6,140 bases of DNA, taken from CAZJNX01 sp964547415 (GTDB lineage Bacteria > Pseudomonadota > Alphaproteobacteria > Rhizobiales > Amorphaceae). The notes beneath the pieces were generated by a model. That model ran no database searches. It saw only the letters and a list, made by a program, of their open reading frames with translations, and was not told the origin of the DNA. Shown here one piece after another: positions 1 to 5,445 of this stretch. Position numbers and translations under genes: made by a program. Where the stretch lies: NCBI GenBank assembly GCA_964547415.1, contig CAZJNX010000252.1:1-6140 (forward strand), given 5' to 3'. Each line of letters starts with the position of its first letter. Position 1 is the first letter of the stretch.

Positions 1-1
1 G

Positions 2-580
2 GAGGACGACTGGGAAAGCCCGACCCTCGGCGCCTGGGGCCTCGGCTGGGAGTGCTGGTGTGACGGGATGGAGGTTTCCCAGTTCACATACTTCCAGCAG
101 GTGGCGGGGTTCGAGTGCCAGCCCGTCTCGGGCGAGCTGACCTACGGTCTCGAACGCCTCGCCATGTACGTCCAGGGCGTCGACAACGTCTACGACCTCG
201 CCTTCAACGGCGCGGACGGTCCCGACCAGGTCAGTTACGGCGACGTCTTCCTGCAGGCGGAGCGCGAGTACTCCCGCCACAACTTCGAACACGCCGACAC
301 GGAGATGCTCCTGCGCCACTTCCGCGACGCGGAGGCGGAGTGCCGCCATCTCGTCGAGGCGGGCTGGTCGGACGGGCCGTCCGGGGCGCACCTGATGGCG
401 CTGCCCGCCTACGACCAGTGCATCAAGGCGAGCCACGTCTTCAATCTCCTGGACGCCCGCGGCGTCATCTCGGTGACGGAGCGGCAGAGCTACATCCTGC
501 GGGTGCGCGCCCTCGCCCGCCTGTGCGGCGAGGCCTTCCTCGCCACCGAGGCGGGCGGCCACGCGGGCACGGCGGCCTGA
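2..580 (+). CDS. glyQ: glycine--tRNA ligase alpha subunit, 5'-truncated by the window edge
   Basis: This is the alpha chain of the bacterial alpha2-beta2 class II glycyl-tRNA synthetase, which activates glycine with ATP and charges tRNA-Gly in the cytoplasm. The reading frame is open from base 2, before the first ATG at 68, and starts in the hallmark stretch EDDWESPTLGAWGLGWE, so the true start lies upstream of the window. The visible 192 residues then run through GMEVSQFTYFQQV, the motif 3 region ELTYGLERLAMY (fragment residues about 46-57), YGDVFLQAE, LPAYDQCIKASHVFNLLDARG and SVTERQSYILRVR, which are all typical of GlyQ. Adding the roughly 110 missing N-terminal residues gives the usual length of about 300, so the C-terminus is complete and intact. 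The partner gene glyS, normally close downstream, is not seen here. Identity is very secure; only the start is unknown. Confidence 0.97.
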   Translation, partial: EDDWESPTLGAWGLGWECWCDGMEVSQFTYFQQVAGFECQPVSGELTYGLERLAMYVQGVDNVYDLAFNGADGPDQVSYGDVFLQAEREYSRHNFEHADTEMLLRHFRDAEAECRHLVEAGWSDGPSGAHLMALPAYDQCIKASHVFNLLDARGVISVTERQSYILRVRALARLCGEAFLATEAGGHAGTAA

Positions 581-602
581 CCGGGCTGCGCCGGCGGCCG
601 GC

Positions 603-627
603 CGGGCACACGGCCCGTTAACCCTTT
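603..627 (+). terminator. weak terminator-like hairpin after glyQ
   Basis: Just downstream of the glyQ stop, CGGGC (603-607) can pair with GCCCG (613-617) around a five-base loop. The short T-containing stretch TTAACCCTTT follows. The stem is only five G-C pairs and the T run is broken, so this is a tentative call. The same TTAACC could instead belong to a promoter of the next gene. Confidence 0.25.
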
Positions 628-664
628 CCCGGCTACGGTAGGCGGGCCCCTGCGAGGTGCCGCC

Positions 665-991
665 ATGCCGACCCGCCATCGCCGCCGCTCTCCCCTTCGC
701 TGGTTCCTGGTCCCGGCCTGTCTCGTCGCGCTCGCCGGCTACTTCCTCTGGCAGGCGCGGGAGGGGGACTACGGGATGCGCTCGCGCGCGGGGCTCCTCG
801 CCGAGCTCGCCGAGCTCGAGGCCGAGTACGCGCGCCTCAAGGCGCGGCGGGAGGCGCTGGAGGCGCGGGTGGCGCGGCTGCGCCCGTTCGCCCTCGACGC
901 GGACCTCCTGGACGAGCGGGCGCGGGCCAAGCTGGACCTCGCCCGCCCGGACGAGGTCGTCCTCTTCCACGCCCGGCCCGCGGAGCGCTGA
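665..991 (+). CDS. FtsB/DivIC-family septum formation initiator protein
   Basis: This 108-residue protein has the build of the FtsB/DivIC family, which in the divisome pairs with FtsL-type partners in the inner membrane. A basic cytoplasmic N-terminus (residues 1-12, rich in R) precedes one membrane segment, about residues 13-31 (WFLVPACLVALAGYFLWQA). A charged periplasmic coiled coil follows, about 42-73, with Leu/Ala heptads and many E and R. The conserved tail is DADLLDERARAKLDLARPDEVVL (78-100, given here as key residues D80, L81, L82, D83, E84, R85, A86, R87 and P95-D96-E97). The start at 665 is supported by GAGG at 654-657, and the length fits the family. In most alphaproteobacteria the family member sits between eno and pdhA; here it lies between glyQ and flagellar genes, so it may be a relocated copy or a paralogue. 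I assign the family confidently, but the symbol ftsB only tentatively, so it is left blank. Confidence 0.85.
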   Translation: MPTRHRRRSPLRWFLVPACLVALAGYFLWQAREGDYGMRSRAGLLAELAELEAEYARLKARREALEARVARLRPFALDADLLDERARAKLDLARPDEVVLFHARPAER

Positions 992-1101
992 TGCCGCCCG
1001 CGACACCCAAGCCTCGCGCAAGCTTCACCCGCTAGGATTGAAAGACGCGCAATCTTGGCCGCTGCGCGCCGGTGCTGCCGGCGCCGGGGTGGGAGGAGAG
1101 G

Positions 1102-1878
1102 ATGCTTTCGACGCTCGCCACGTACCGGCTCATGTCGCGGGACCTCGACCGTACGCTCGCCCTGCGCGCGGCCGAGGCGCCCGTGGCGCTGGAGAGCCAG
1201 AACTATCTCGAGCGGATCGGCGAGATCCGCAGCCTCGACGAGTTCCTGGCGGACACCCGCGTCTTCCGCTTCGCCATGACCGCCTTCGGCCTCGAGGAGA
1301 TGGCCTTCGCCAAGGCCTACATGCGCAAGGTCCTCTCGGAGGGGACGGACAATCCGGAGGCCTTCGTCTATCGCCTCAACGATCCGCGCTTCCTGGAGTT
1401 CGCGCGCACCTTCAACTTCGCCCGCCTCGGCGAGGCGACGACCTCGTCCGAGTCGGTCCGCCAGCCCGTGGTGGACCGCTACGTGCGCCAGTCCCTCGAG
1501 GTCGCCGCCGGGGAGGAGAACGAGGGCGTGCGCCTCGCCCTCTATTTCCAGCGCAAGGCCCCGGACGTGACGTCGGCCTACGGCCTCCTCGCGGACGCGG
1601 CGCTCTACAAGGTCGTGCGCACCGCCCTCGGCCTGCCGGACGAGCTCGCCGCCGCGCCGCTGGAGAAGCAGGCCGCCGCCATCGAGGAGCGCCTCGACAT
1701 CGAGAGCCTGCGCGACCCGGAGGCGCTGGAGCGGCTCATCGTCCGTTTCACCGGGATGTGGGACATGACGGAGGCGACGACGTCCTCCCCCCTCCTCGAC
1801 CTGTTCAACACCCGCGCGTCGGCGAGCGTCAGCCTCGATCTCGCCCTCACCGTCCAGCAGCTGCGCCGCGGCGGCTGA
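1102..1878 (+). CDS. DUF1217 family protein of the flagellar cluster
   Basis: The product is a 258-residue soluble protein of the DUF1217 family. The family is largely restricted to alphaproteobacteria, is found inside flagellar clusters and has no established biochemical function. Recognisable family features are the N-terminal STLATYRLMSRDLDRT, the FRFAMTAFGLEEMAFAKAYMRKVLSEG block (about residues 55-77; key residues F56, M59, G63, A69, K70), the DPRFLEFARTFNF block near 95-107, and repeated helical segments with a conserved VDRYVRQSLE stretch. No signal peptide or membrane segment is visible. ATG at 1102 is chosen over an upstream in-frame GTG at 1072 because GGAGGAGAG (1092-1100) lies at ribosome-binding distance before it. 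flgF follows on the same strand after 148 bases, matching the known rhizobial order DUF1217 - flgF - fliI, so a flagellar assembly role is inferred from context only. Confidence 0.85.
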   Translation: MLSTLATYRLMSRDLDRTLALRAAEAPVALESQNYLERIGEIRSLDEFLADTRVFRFAMTAFGLEEMAFAKAYMRKVLSEGTDNPEAFVYRLNDPRFLEFARTFNFARLGEATTSSESVRQPVVDRYVRQSLEVAAGEENEGVRLALYFQRKAPDVTSAYGLLADAALYKVVRTALGLPDELAAAPLEKQAAAIEERLDIESLRDPEALERLIVRFTGMWDMTEATTSSPLLDLFNTRASASVSLDLALTVQQLRRGG

Positions 1879-1883
1879 CGGGA

Positions 1884-1899
1884 GCCGGGCAAGCCCGGC
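1884..1899 (+). terminator. compact G-C hairpin after the DUF1217 gene
   Basis: Six bases after the DUF1217 stop codon (1876-1878), GCCGGGC (1884-1890) and GCCCGGC (1893-1899) form a perfect inverted repeat with an AA spacer. As RNA this gives a six-pair G-C stem with a CAAG tetraloop. No T tract follows, so it may be a processing or pausing hairpin between this gene and flgF, or a chance structure in GC-rich DNA. Confidence 0.35.
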
Positions 1900-2026
1900 G
1901 CAAGTCGGCTCTGGCATCGTTCCACCATGGCCCGCGGGGCGCTCGCGGGCGGGCCCACGTCCGGCCCTGGCGGGACAGCGGGTGGACCGGATTGCGCCCC
2001 CCGGGCCGACACAACGGGAAGGATCG

Positions 2027-2755
2027 ATGTCGACCGATATCTATGTCGCCCTGTCGGGCCACGTGGCCCAGCAGCATCGGCTCTCCACCGTCGCCAACAA
2101 CGTCGCCAACATGGCGACGGCCGGTTTCCGCGCCGAGGAGATCCATTTCGAGACCATCCTGTCCGCCTTCCGCCGGGAGCAGACGTCCTTCGCGAGCGAG
2201 GGCGAGACGTTCATCTCCCGCAAGCCGGGCGCGGTGATGCCGACGGGCAACCCCCTCGACGTGGCGATCGACGGGCGGGGCTGGTTCGCGATCGGCCTTC
2301 CGGGCGGGGAGATCGCCTACACCCGGGACGGCCGCTTCGACCTGACGGAGGCGGGGGATCTCGTCACCGTGACCGGCCATCCGGTGCTCGACGCGGGCGG
2401 CGGCCCGATCGCCCTCGACCCGGCCGCCGGCCCCGTCGCCATCGGCGACGACGGGACGATCGTCCAGGCGGGCGAGCAGGCGGCCGTCCTCGGCCTGTTC
2501 CTCATTCCCGAGACGGCGCGGCTCGAGCGCTTCAGCGACACCGCCGTCCTGTCTGAGGCGGCCGTGCCCGCCGACGACCTGGTCGCCAACCGCGTCCGCC
2601 AGGGTTTCCTCGAACAGGCCAACGTCGATCCGGTGATGGAGCTCACCCGCCTCATCATGATCCAGCGCGACTTCGAAAGCATCGCCACCAGTCTCGACGC
2701 CCGCAACCGGAGCCTTGCCACCGCGATCCGCGACCTCGGCCCGACGGGTGCCTAG
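2027..2755 (+). CDS. flgF: flagellar basal-body (proximal) rod protein FlgF
   Basis: FlgF forms part of the proximal rod that crosses the periplasm and links the MS ring to the distal rod. It is exported by the flagellar type III system without a cleaved signal peptide. The 242 residues show the rod/hook family N-terminal helix with NNVAN (24-28) followed by TAGFR (31-35). The central FlgE/F/G-type beta region contains AIDGRGWFAIG, YTRDGRFDLTEAG and VTVTGHPVLD. The C-terminal helical rod domain has GFLEQANVDPVMELTRLI (from residue 194) and IQRDFESIATSLDARN. Length is normal for FlgF and shorter than FlgG; the start MSTDIYVALSGHVA also resembles rhizobial FlgF. ATG 2027 is preferred over the in-frame ATG at 1982 because GGGAAGGA (2016-2023) sits just before it and family homology begins there. 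Expected neighbours DUF1217 and fliI flank it. Confidence 0.95.
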   Translation: MSTDIYVALSGHVAQQHRLSTVANNVANMATAGFRAEEIHFETILSAFRREQTSFASEGETFISRKPGAVMPTGNPLDVAIDGRGWFAIGLPGGEIAYTRDGRFDLTEAGDLVTVTGHPVLDAGGGPIALDPAAGPVAIGDDGTIVQAGEQAAVLGLFLIPETARLERFSDTAVLSEAAVPADDLVANRVRQGFLEQANVDPVMELTRLIMIQRDFESIATSLDARNRSLATAIRDLGPTGA

Positions 2756-3187
2756 TCCGTCCGCCGTCGATGACCCGCAAGCCCGTCGGCCCGGACCCGC
2801 GCTCGGGCACCGTCCGCGGAGCGTTCCCGCGGGTCGCGCCGCGGTCGAAGGCCGGCGCCGGCCGGCGGGCGAACCGGGCAAGGGCAGAAGGCCCCGCCGG
2901 CTCGCGCTGGTGTGCCGGGATCGGTCTTGCGCCGGTGCCGCTGCCTGTCCGCACCGGTCCCGCCCACCCGCCGACCGCGGGCCTTCCCGCCTGCCCGCAG
3001 GCGCTCCCTCGGGACGTCCGGGCCGGATGGCGGCGCACGTTTCCCCCGCGCAGCGCGATGACCCCCGTGGAACCGGTCGCCGGAGCGCCCGCAACCGGCG
3101 CGCCAGGGCGGTCCTATTCCGTGCGCAACGTGCGCCCGCCGCACGCCCCGCGCCGGGCCGCTCGCTGAACCGAAGGAGCGCTGCCTG
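2756..3187. other. 432-base gap between flgF and fliI with no convincing gene
   Basis: No reading frame here looks like a protein. The open frames on both strands are dominated by Pro, Arg, Ala and Gly, as expected for chance frames in such GC-rich DNA. Visible structure includes a perfect 12-base palindrome GCCGGCGCCGGC at 2851-2862, the palindrome CCCGCGGG at 2826-2833, and an inverted repeat CCGGTGC (2932-2938) / GCACCGG (2951-2957) with a 12-base loop. AAGGAG (3173-3178) is the ribosome binding site of fliI. No clear promoter is visible. Confidence 0.7.
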
Positions 3188-4513
3188 ATGGACCGTCTTT
3201 CGGCCATTGCCGCGACCGTCGAAAGGCTGCGGGATGACCTGCCGCCCGTGGCCGTCGGCGGGATCGTCTCGGGCGTCGCGGCGGACCAGCTTCGGGTCGT
3301 CGGGCTCGCCAACCACGCGGTACGGGGCGAGCGCGTCCGCTTCGGCCACCCCCGCACGGGCCCGGCGGGGGAGATCGTCCGCCTCGAGACCGACGGCGCC
3401 ATCGTACGCCCGCTCGACGGCGGCCTCGACCTGCCGCTCGGCTCGGCGGCCTTCCTCGCCGGGCCCCTTCTCCTGTCGCCGGGGCGCGGCTGGCTCGGCC
3501 GCGTCGTCGACGGGGCGGGCGATCCGATCGACGGCGGCCCGCCCCTTCCGCAGGCGGGCACGCCCCGCCCGATCGAGGATCGCGCCCCGGAGGCCCTTGC
3601 GCGGCCTCTGCCGGAGGGCGCGATCCACACGGGCATCCGCGTGGTGGACCTGTTCACGCCCATCGTGCACGGCCAGCGCATCGGCGTCTTCGCCGGTTCC
3701 GGCGTCGGCAAGTCCACCTTCCTGTCCATGCTCGGCCGCACCGAAGGCTTCGACGCGGCCGTGGTGGCGCTCGTCGGCGAACGGGGCCGGGAGGTCCGGT
3801 CCTTCCTGCAGTCGGGCCTGGCCGGCGGCCGGTCCCGCACCGTCGTCGTCGTCGCGACGGCCGACGAGAGCGCGGTGAAGCGCCGCCTCGCCCCGCTGAC
3901 GGCGATCACGATCGCCGAGGCCCTCGCCGCCGCGGGCAGCAAGGTGCTTCTCGTCGTCGATTCCCTCACCCGCTACGCCCACGCCCTGCGCGACGTGGCG
4001 CTCGGCGCGGGCGAACCTCCCGTCGCCCGCGGCTATCCGCCTTCCGTCTTCGGTACCCTGTCCCGCTTCCTCGAGCGGGCGGGCATGGTGGGAAGCGGCA
4101 GCGTCACGGCGGTTCTGTCCGTTCTCCTCGACGGGGACGACGCGAACGATCCGGTGGCCGACGCGGCCCGCGGCATCCTCGACGGGCACATCCTTCTCGA
4201 CCGTCGCATCGCCGAAGCCGGCCGCTACCCGGCCGTCGACATCGCCCGCTCCATCTCCCGCCTCGCCGACCAGGTGTGGACGGCGGAGCAACGGCAGCTC
4301 GTCGCCCGCCTGCGCGCCATGATCCACCTTTACGAGGACACGCGCGACCTGCGCATCCTGGCGGGAGACGCCGCGCGACGGGACGGCGAGACGGAACAGG
4401 CCGCCGCGATCGTGCCGCGCCTGTACAAGGCGCTCGTCCAGTCCCCGGACGACCCGCCGAGCCGGGACCCTTACGACGAACTCGCCCGCCTCCTGAGACA
4501 GTCCTCCGGGTAG
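3188..4513 (+). CDS. fliI: flagellum-specific ATP synthase / export ATPase FliI
   Basis: FliI is the hexameric cytoplasmic ATPase of the flagellar type III export apparatus. With FliH and FliJ it energises delivery of rod, hook and filament subunits at the base of the flagellum. The 441-residue product is full length for the family. After an F1-like N-terminal barrel (about 20-90) comes the nucleotide-binding core: Walker A AGSGVGKST (169-177, Lys175), VGERGREV with the probable catalytic Glu198, and Walker B LLVVDSLTRYA with Asp258. The alpha/beta ATPase signature PAVDIARSIS is at 348-357. The C-terminal helical domain has EDTRDLRILAG. DSLTRYAHALRD separates it from F1 beta subunits. ATG at 3188 has AAGGAG nine bases upstream. 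All key residues are intact, so the gene should be functional. The genes usually found downstream (a small fliJ-like gene, then flgB/flgC/fliE) are absent; an IS-rich region follows. Confidence 0.97.
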   Translation: MDRLSAIAATVERLRDDLPPVAVGGIVSGVAADQLRVVGLANHAVRGERVRFGHPRTGPAGEIVRLETDGAIVRPLDGGLDLPLGSAAFLAGPLLLSPGRGWLGRVVDGAGDPIDGGPPLPQAGTPRPIEDRAPEALARPLPEGAIHTGIRVVDLFTPIVHGQRIGVFAGSGVGKSTFLSMLGRTEGFDAAVVALVGERGREVRSFLQSGLAGGRSRTVVVVATADESAVKRRLAPLTAITIAEALAAAGSKVLLVVDSLTRYAHALRDVALGAGEPPVARGYPPSVFGTLSRFLERAGMVGSGSVTAVLSVLLDGDDANDPVADAARGILDGHILLDRRIAEAGRYPAVDIARSISRLADQVWTAEQRQLVARLRAMIHLYEDTRDLRILAGDAARRDGETEQAAAIVPRLYKALVQSPDDPPSRDPYDELARLLRQSSG

Positions 4514-4759
4514 GCGTCCGCTCCCCCTTCCCCCGGTCTCGCCCGCGCCCCGGACGGATCGGCCCCGCCCCGCCGGTTTCTCCATTGCAACTCGGGCGAG
4601 GCCGGAAGGGGCCGGTGATCCCGCGATCGGGATGGGCGCTCGGCAGGCGCGTCGGCAGGGCACTGCGCGTGGTCGTCGCCCCCCGTTTCGTCGGCCACCA
4701 CGGCGGGGCGGTCTGCCGGGCCGGGGCCCCTCTTGGCGCAGCGGGCGAGCGCGTTCCCG

Positions 4760-4790
4760 GCCGGGGGCGGGGTGACGTGCCGCCCCCGGC
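4760..4790. repeat. perfect 11-bp inverted repeat (hairpin)
   Basis: GCCGGGGGCGG (4760-4770) and CCGCCCCCGGC (4780-4790) are perfect reverse complements separated by the nine-base loop GGTGACGTG. No T run follows on either strand. It could be a transcription-pausing structure, a protein-binding palindrome, or a relic of mobile DNA. Confidence 0.6.
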
Positions 4791-4814
4791 ATGGCGCGAC
4801 GATGACGAGGAGCT

Positions 4815-4843
4815 GCCGGGGCTTGCGCTGCGCATGCCCCGGC
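4815..4843. repeat. 12-pair imperfect palindrome (hairpin)
   Basis: GCCGGGGC (4815-4822) pairs with GCCCCGGC (4836-4843). Inside, after a single T-T mismatch, TGCG (4824-4827) pairs with CGCA (4831-4834) around the loop CTG. The stem is nearly all G-C. It lies 24 bases beyond the preceding hairpin in the same gene-free stretch. Confidence 0.6.
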
Positions 4844-4951
4844 GCGAGGGTCGTCGCGCATGCCCGAACGGTCCTCGGTCCCGTGATGAGCGCGGACGAC
4901 CTCCGTCCCGACCGCGCTGTCGGGCTCGTGCGCCGGGGCGGGCAACGGCCC

Positions 4952-4991
4952 GAGCCATGGTCGGTTGTGGGCGACGGGGCCGACCGGGCGG
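4952..4991. repeat. direct repeat copy 1, resembling the IS256-type element end
   Basis: Aligned without gaps to 5406-5445, this 40-base segment matches at 31 positions in the same orientation. Both copies start GAGC(C/A)ATGGTCG and share GACGGGGCCG further in. Copy 2 covers the end of the IS256-type element and its transposase stop codon. Copy 1 lies on the other side of the IS481-type remnant, so it may be the leftover end of an older related element. Confidence 0.6.
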
Positions 4992-5001
4992 CGCGTTGGG
5001 T

Positions 5002-5405
5002 TGTCCTCTCGAGCTTCCTGGCCCACGAGGTGGTTGATGGGGTCGCTGGGTCGGCGGCCCTGGTTGCGGCAGCCGAGGTGCGGTCACTCGGTGTCGTGGT
5101 GGACAAGTGAGGCGTCGCGGTCGGCCTGGAGCGCCTCGAAGGCGTCGCAGTCGGCCTTGCGCATCGTCGACGGGAAGAACGCGTCGAGGACCGTGGCGTT
5201 GAAGCGCTCCACGAAGCCGTTGGTTTGCGGGCGCCGCACCTTGGTCCGGCGATGCCCGGTGCCGTTGCGTTCGAGCCAGAGTCCGAAGGGGAGGCGTTCG
5301 GTGCCGCAGAGTTCACGAGGGTTGTCGGTCAGGATGGCGGTGACCGGGAGGTCGCGTGTCCCGTGGAAGGGCAGCACGTCGTCGTGCAGCACCACCACGG
5401 CCGCC
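5002..5405 (-). pseudogene. IS481-type (rve/DDE integrase core) transposase, C-terminal remnant with an internal stop
   Basis: Read on the minus strand from 5405, the sequence gives AAVVVLHDDVLPFHGTRDLPV, then LTDNPREL and HRRTKVRRPQTNGFVERFN, then EALQADRDASLVHHDTE. This is the C-terminal part of an integrase-core transposase of the IS481/IS3-like group, which cuts and joins DNA ends with a DDE triad. The second catalytic Asp (LTDN, complement 5324-5326) and the Glu (FVERF, complement 5207-5209) remain; the first Asp and the N-terminal helix-turn-helix are gone. A TGA at complement 5084-5086 replaces the usual Arg (CGA) of TERPH. The frame then continues with homologous PHLGCRNQGRRPSDPINHLV, so this is a nonsense mutation. 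The left boundary is approximate: homology fades near 5010, and TGTCC at 5002 is only a possible terminus. The abrupt right edge matches the IS256-type end at 5406. Confidence 0.8.
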
Positions 5406-5445
5406 GAGCAATGGTCGAATTCGGGTGACGGGGCCGGTCAGGCGG
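5406..5445. repeat. direct repeat copy 2: terminal sequence of the IS256-type element
   Basis: GAGCAATGGTCGAATTCGGG begins exactly where homology to the IS481-type transposase stops, and it runs inward to the stop codon of the IS256-type transposase (complement 5438-5440). This is the position and style expected of an IS256-family terminal inverted repeat. The opposite end is outside the window, so inverted symmetry cannot be confirmed here. Confidence 0.5.

Larger units (their letters stand above)
4514..4951. other. 438-base GC-rich region without a gene, between fliI and the IS remnants
   Basis: Neither strand gives a product resembling a known protein; the open frames are low-complexity Arg/Pro/Gly/Ala translations. 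Structure seen: a small inverted repeat ATCCCG (4618-4623) / CGGGAT (4628-4633) with a four-base loop, the palindrome GGGGCCCC at 4723-4730, and two strong hairpins listed separately. There is no T-rich tract to mark an ordinary terminator for fliI. Confidence 0.65.

Noticed and set aside
618..623. TTAACC, a possible CtrA half-site upstream of the FtsB-like gene
   Set aside because: Only one half-site is present; the second TTAA at the required spacing is absent.
769..1917. Minus-strand frame of 382 codons opposite the FtsB-like and DUF1217 genes
   Set aside because: Arg/Gly/Glu-rich antisense shadow with no recognisable motif. The plus-strand genes have ribosome binding sites and family motifs.
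1914..1930. CTGGCAT similar to the -24 element of a sigma-54 promoter upstream of flgF
   Set aside because: The required -12 TTGC-like element is missing at the correct spacing.
657..2237. Plus-strand frame of 526 codons overlapping three genes
   Set aside because: It spans gene boundaries in the wrong frame and reads as Arg/Pro/Gly-rich sequence.
2770..3168. 132-codon plus-strand frame in the flgF-fliI gap
   Set aside because: No ribosome binding site of note, no motif, and a composition dominated by Pro, Arg, Ala and Gly. Considered a chance frame.
1847..5026. Very long open frame on the minus strand opposite flgF and fliI
   Set aside because: It is the antisense shadow of genuine plus-strand genes in very GC-rich DNA, where stop codons are rare. 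Its translation is low complexity and matches no family, except for the tail of the IS481-type remnant at its right end, which is annotated separately.
4733..5110. 125-codon plus-strand frame between fliI and the IS remnants
   Set aside because: It reads across the hairpins and antisense to the IS481-type remnant; no family resemblance.
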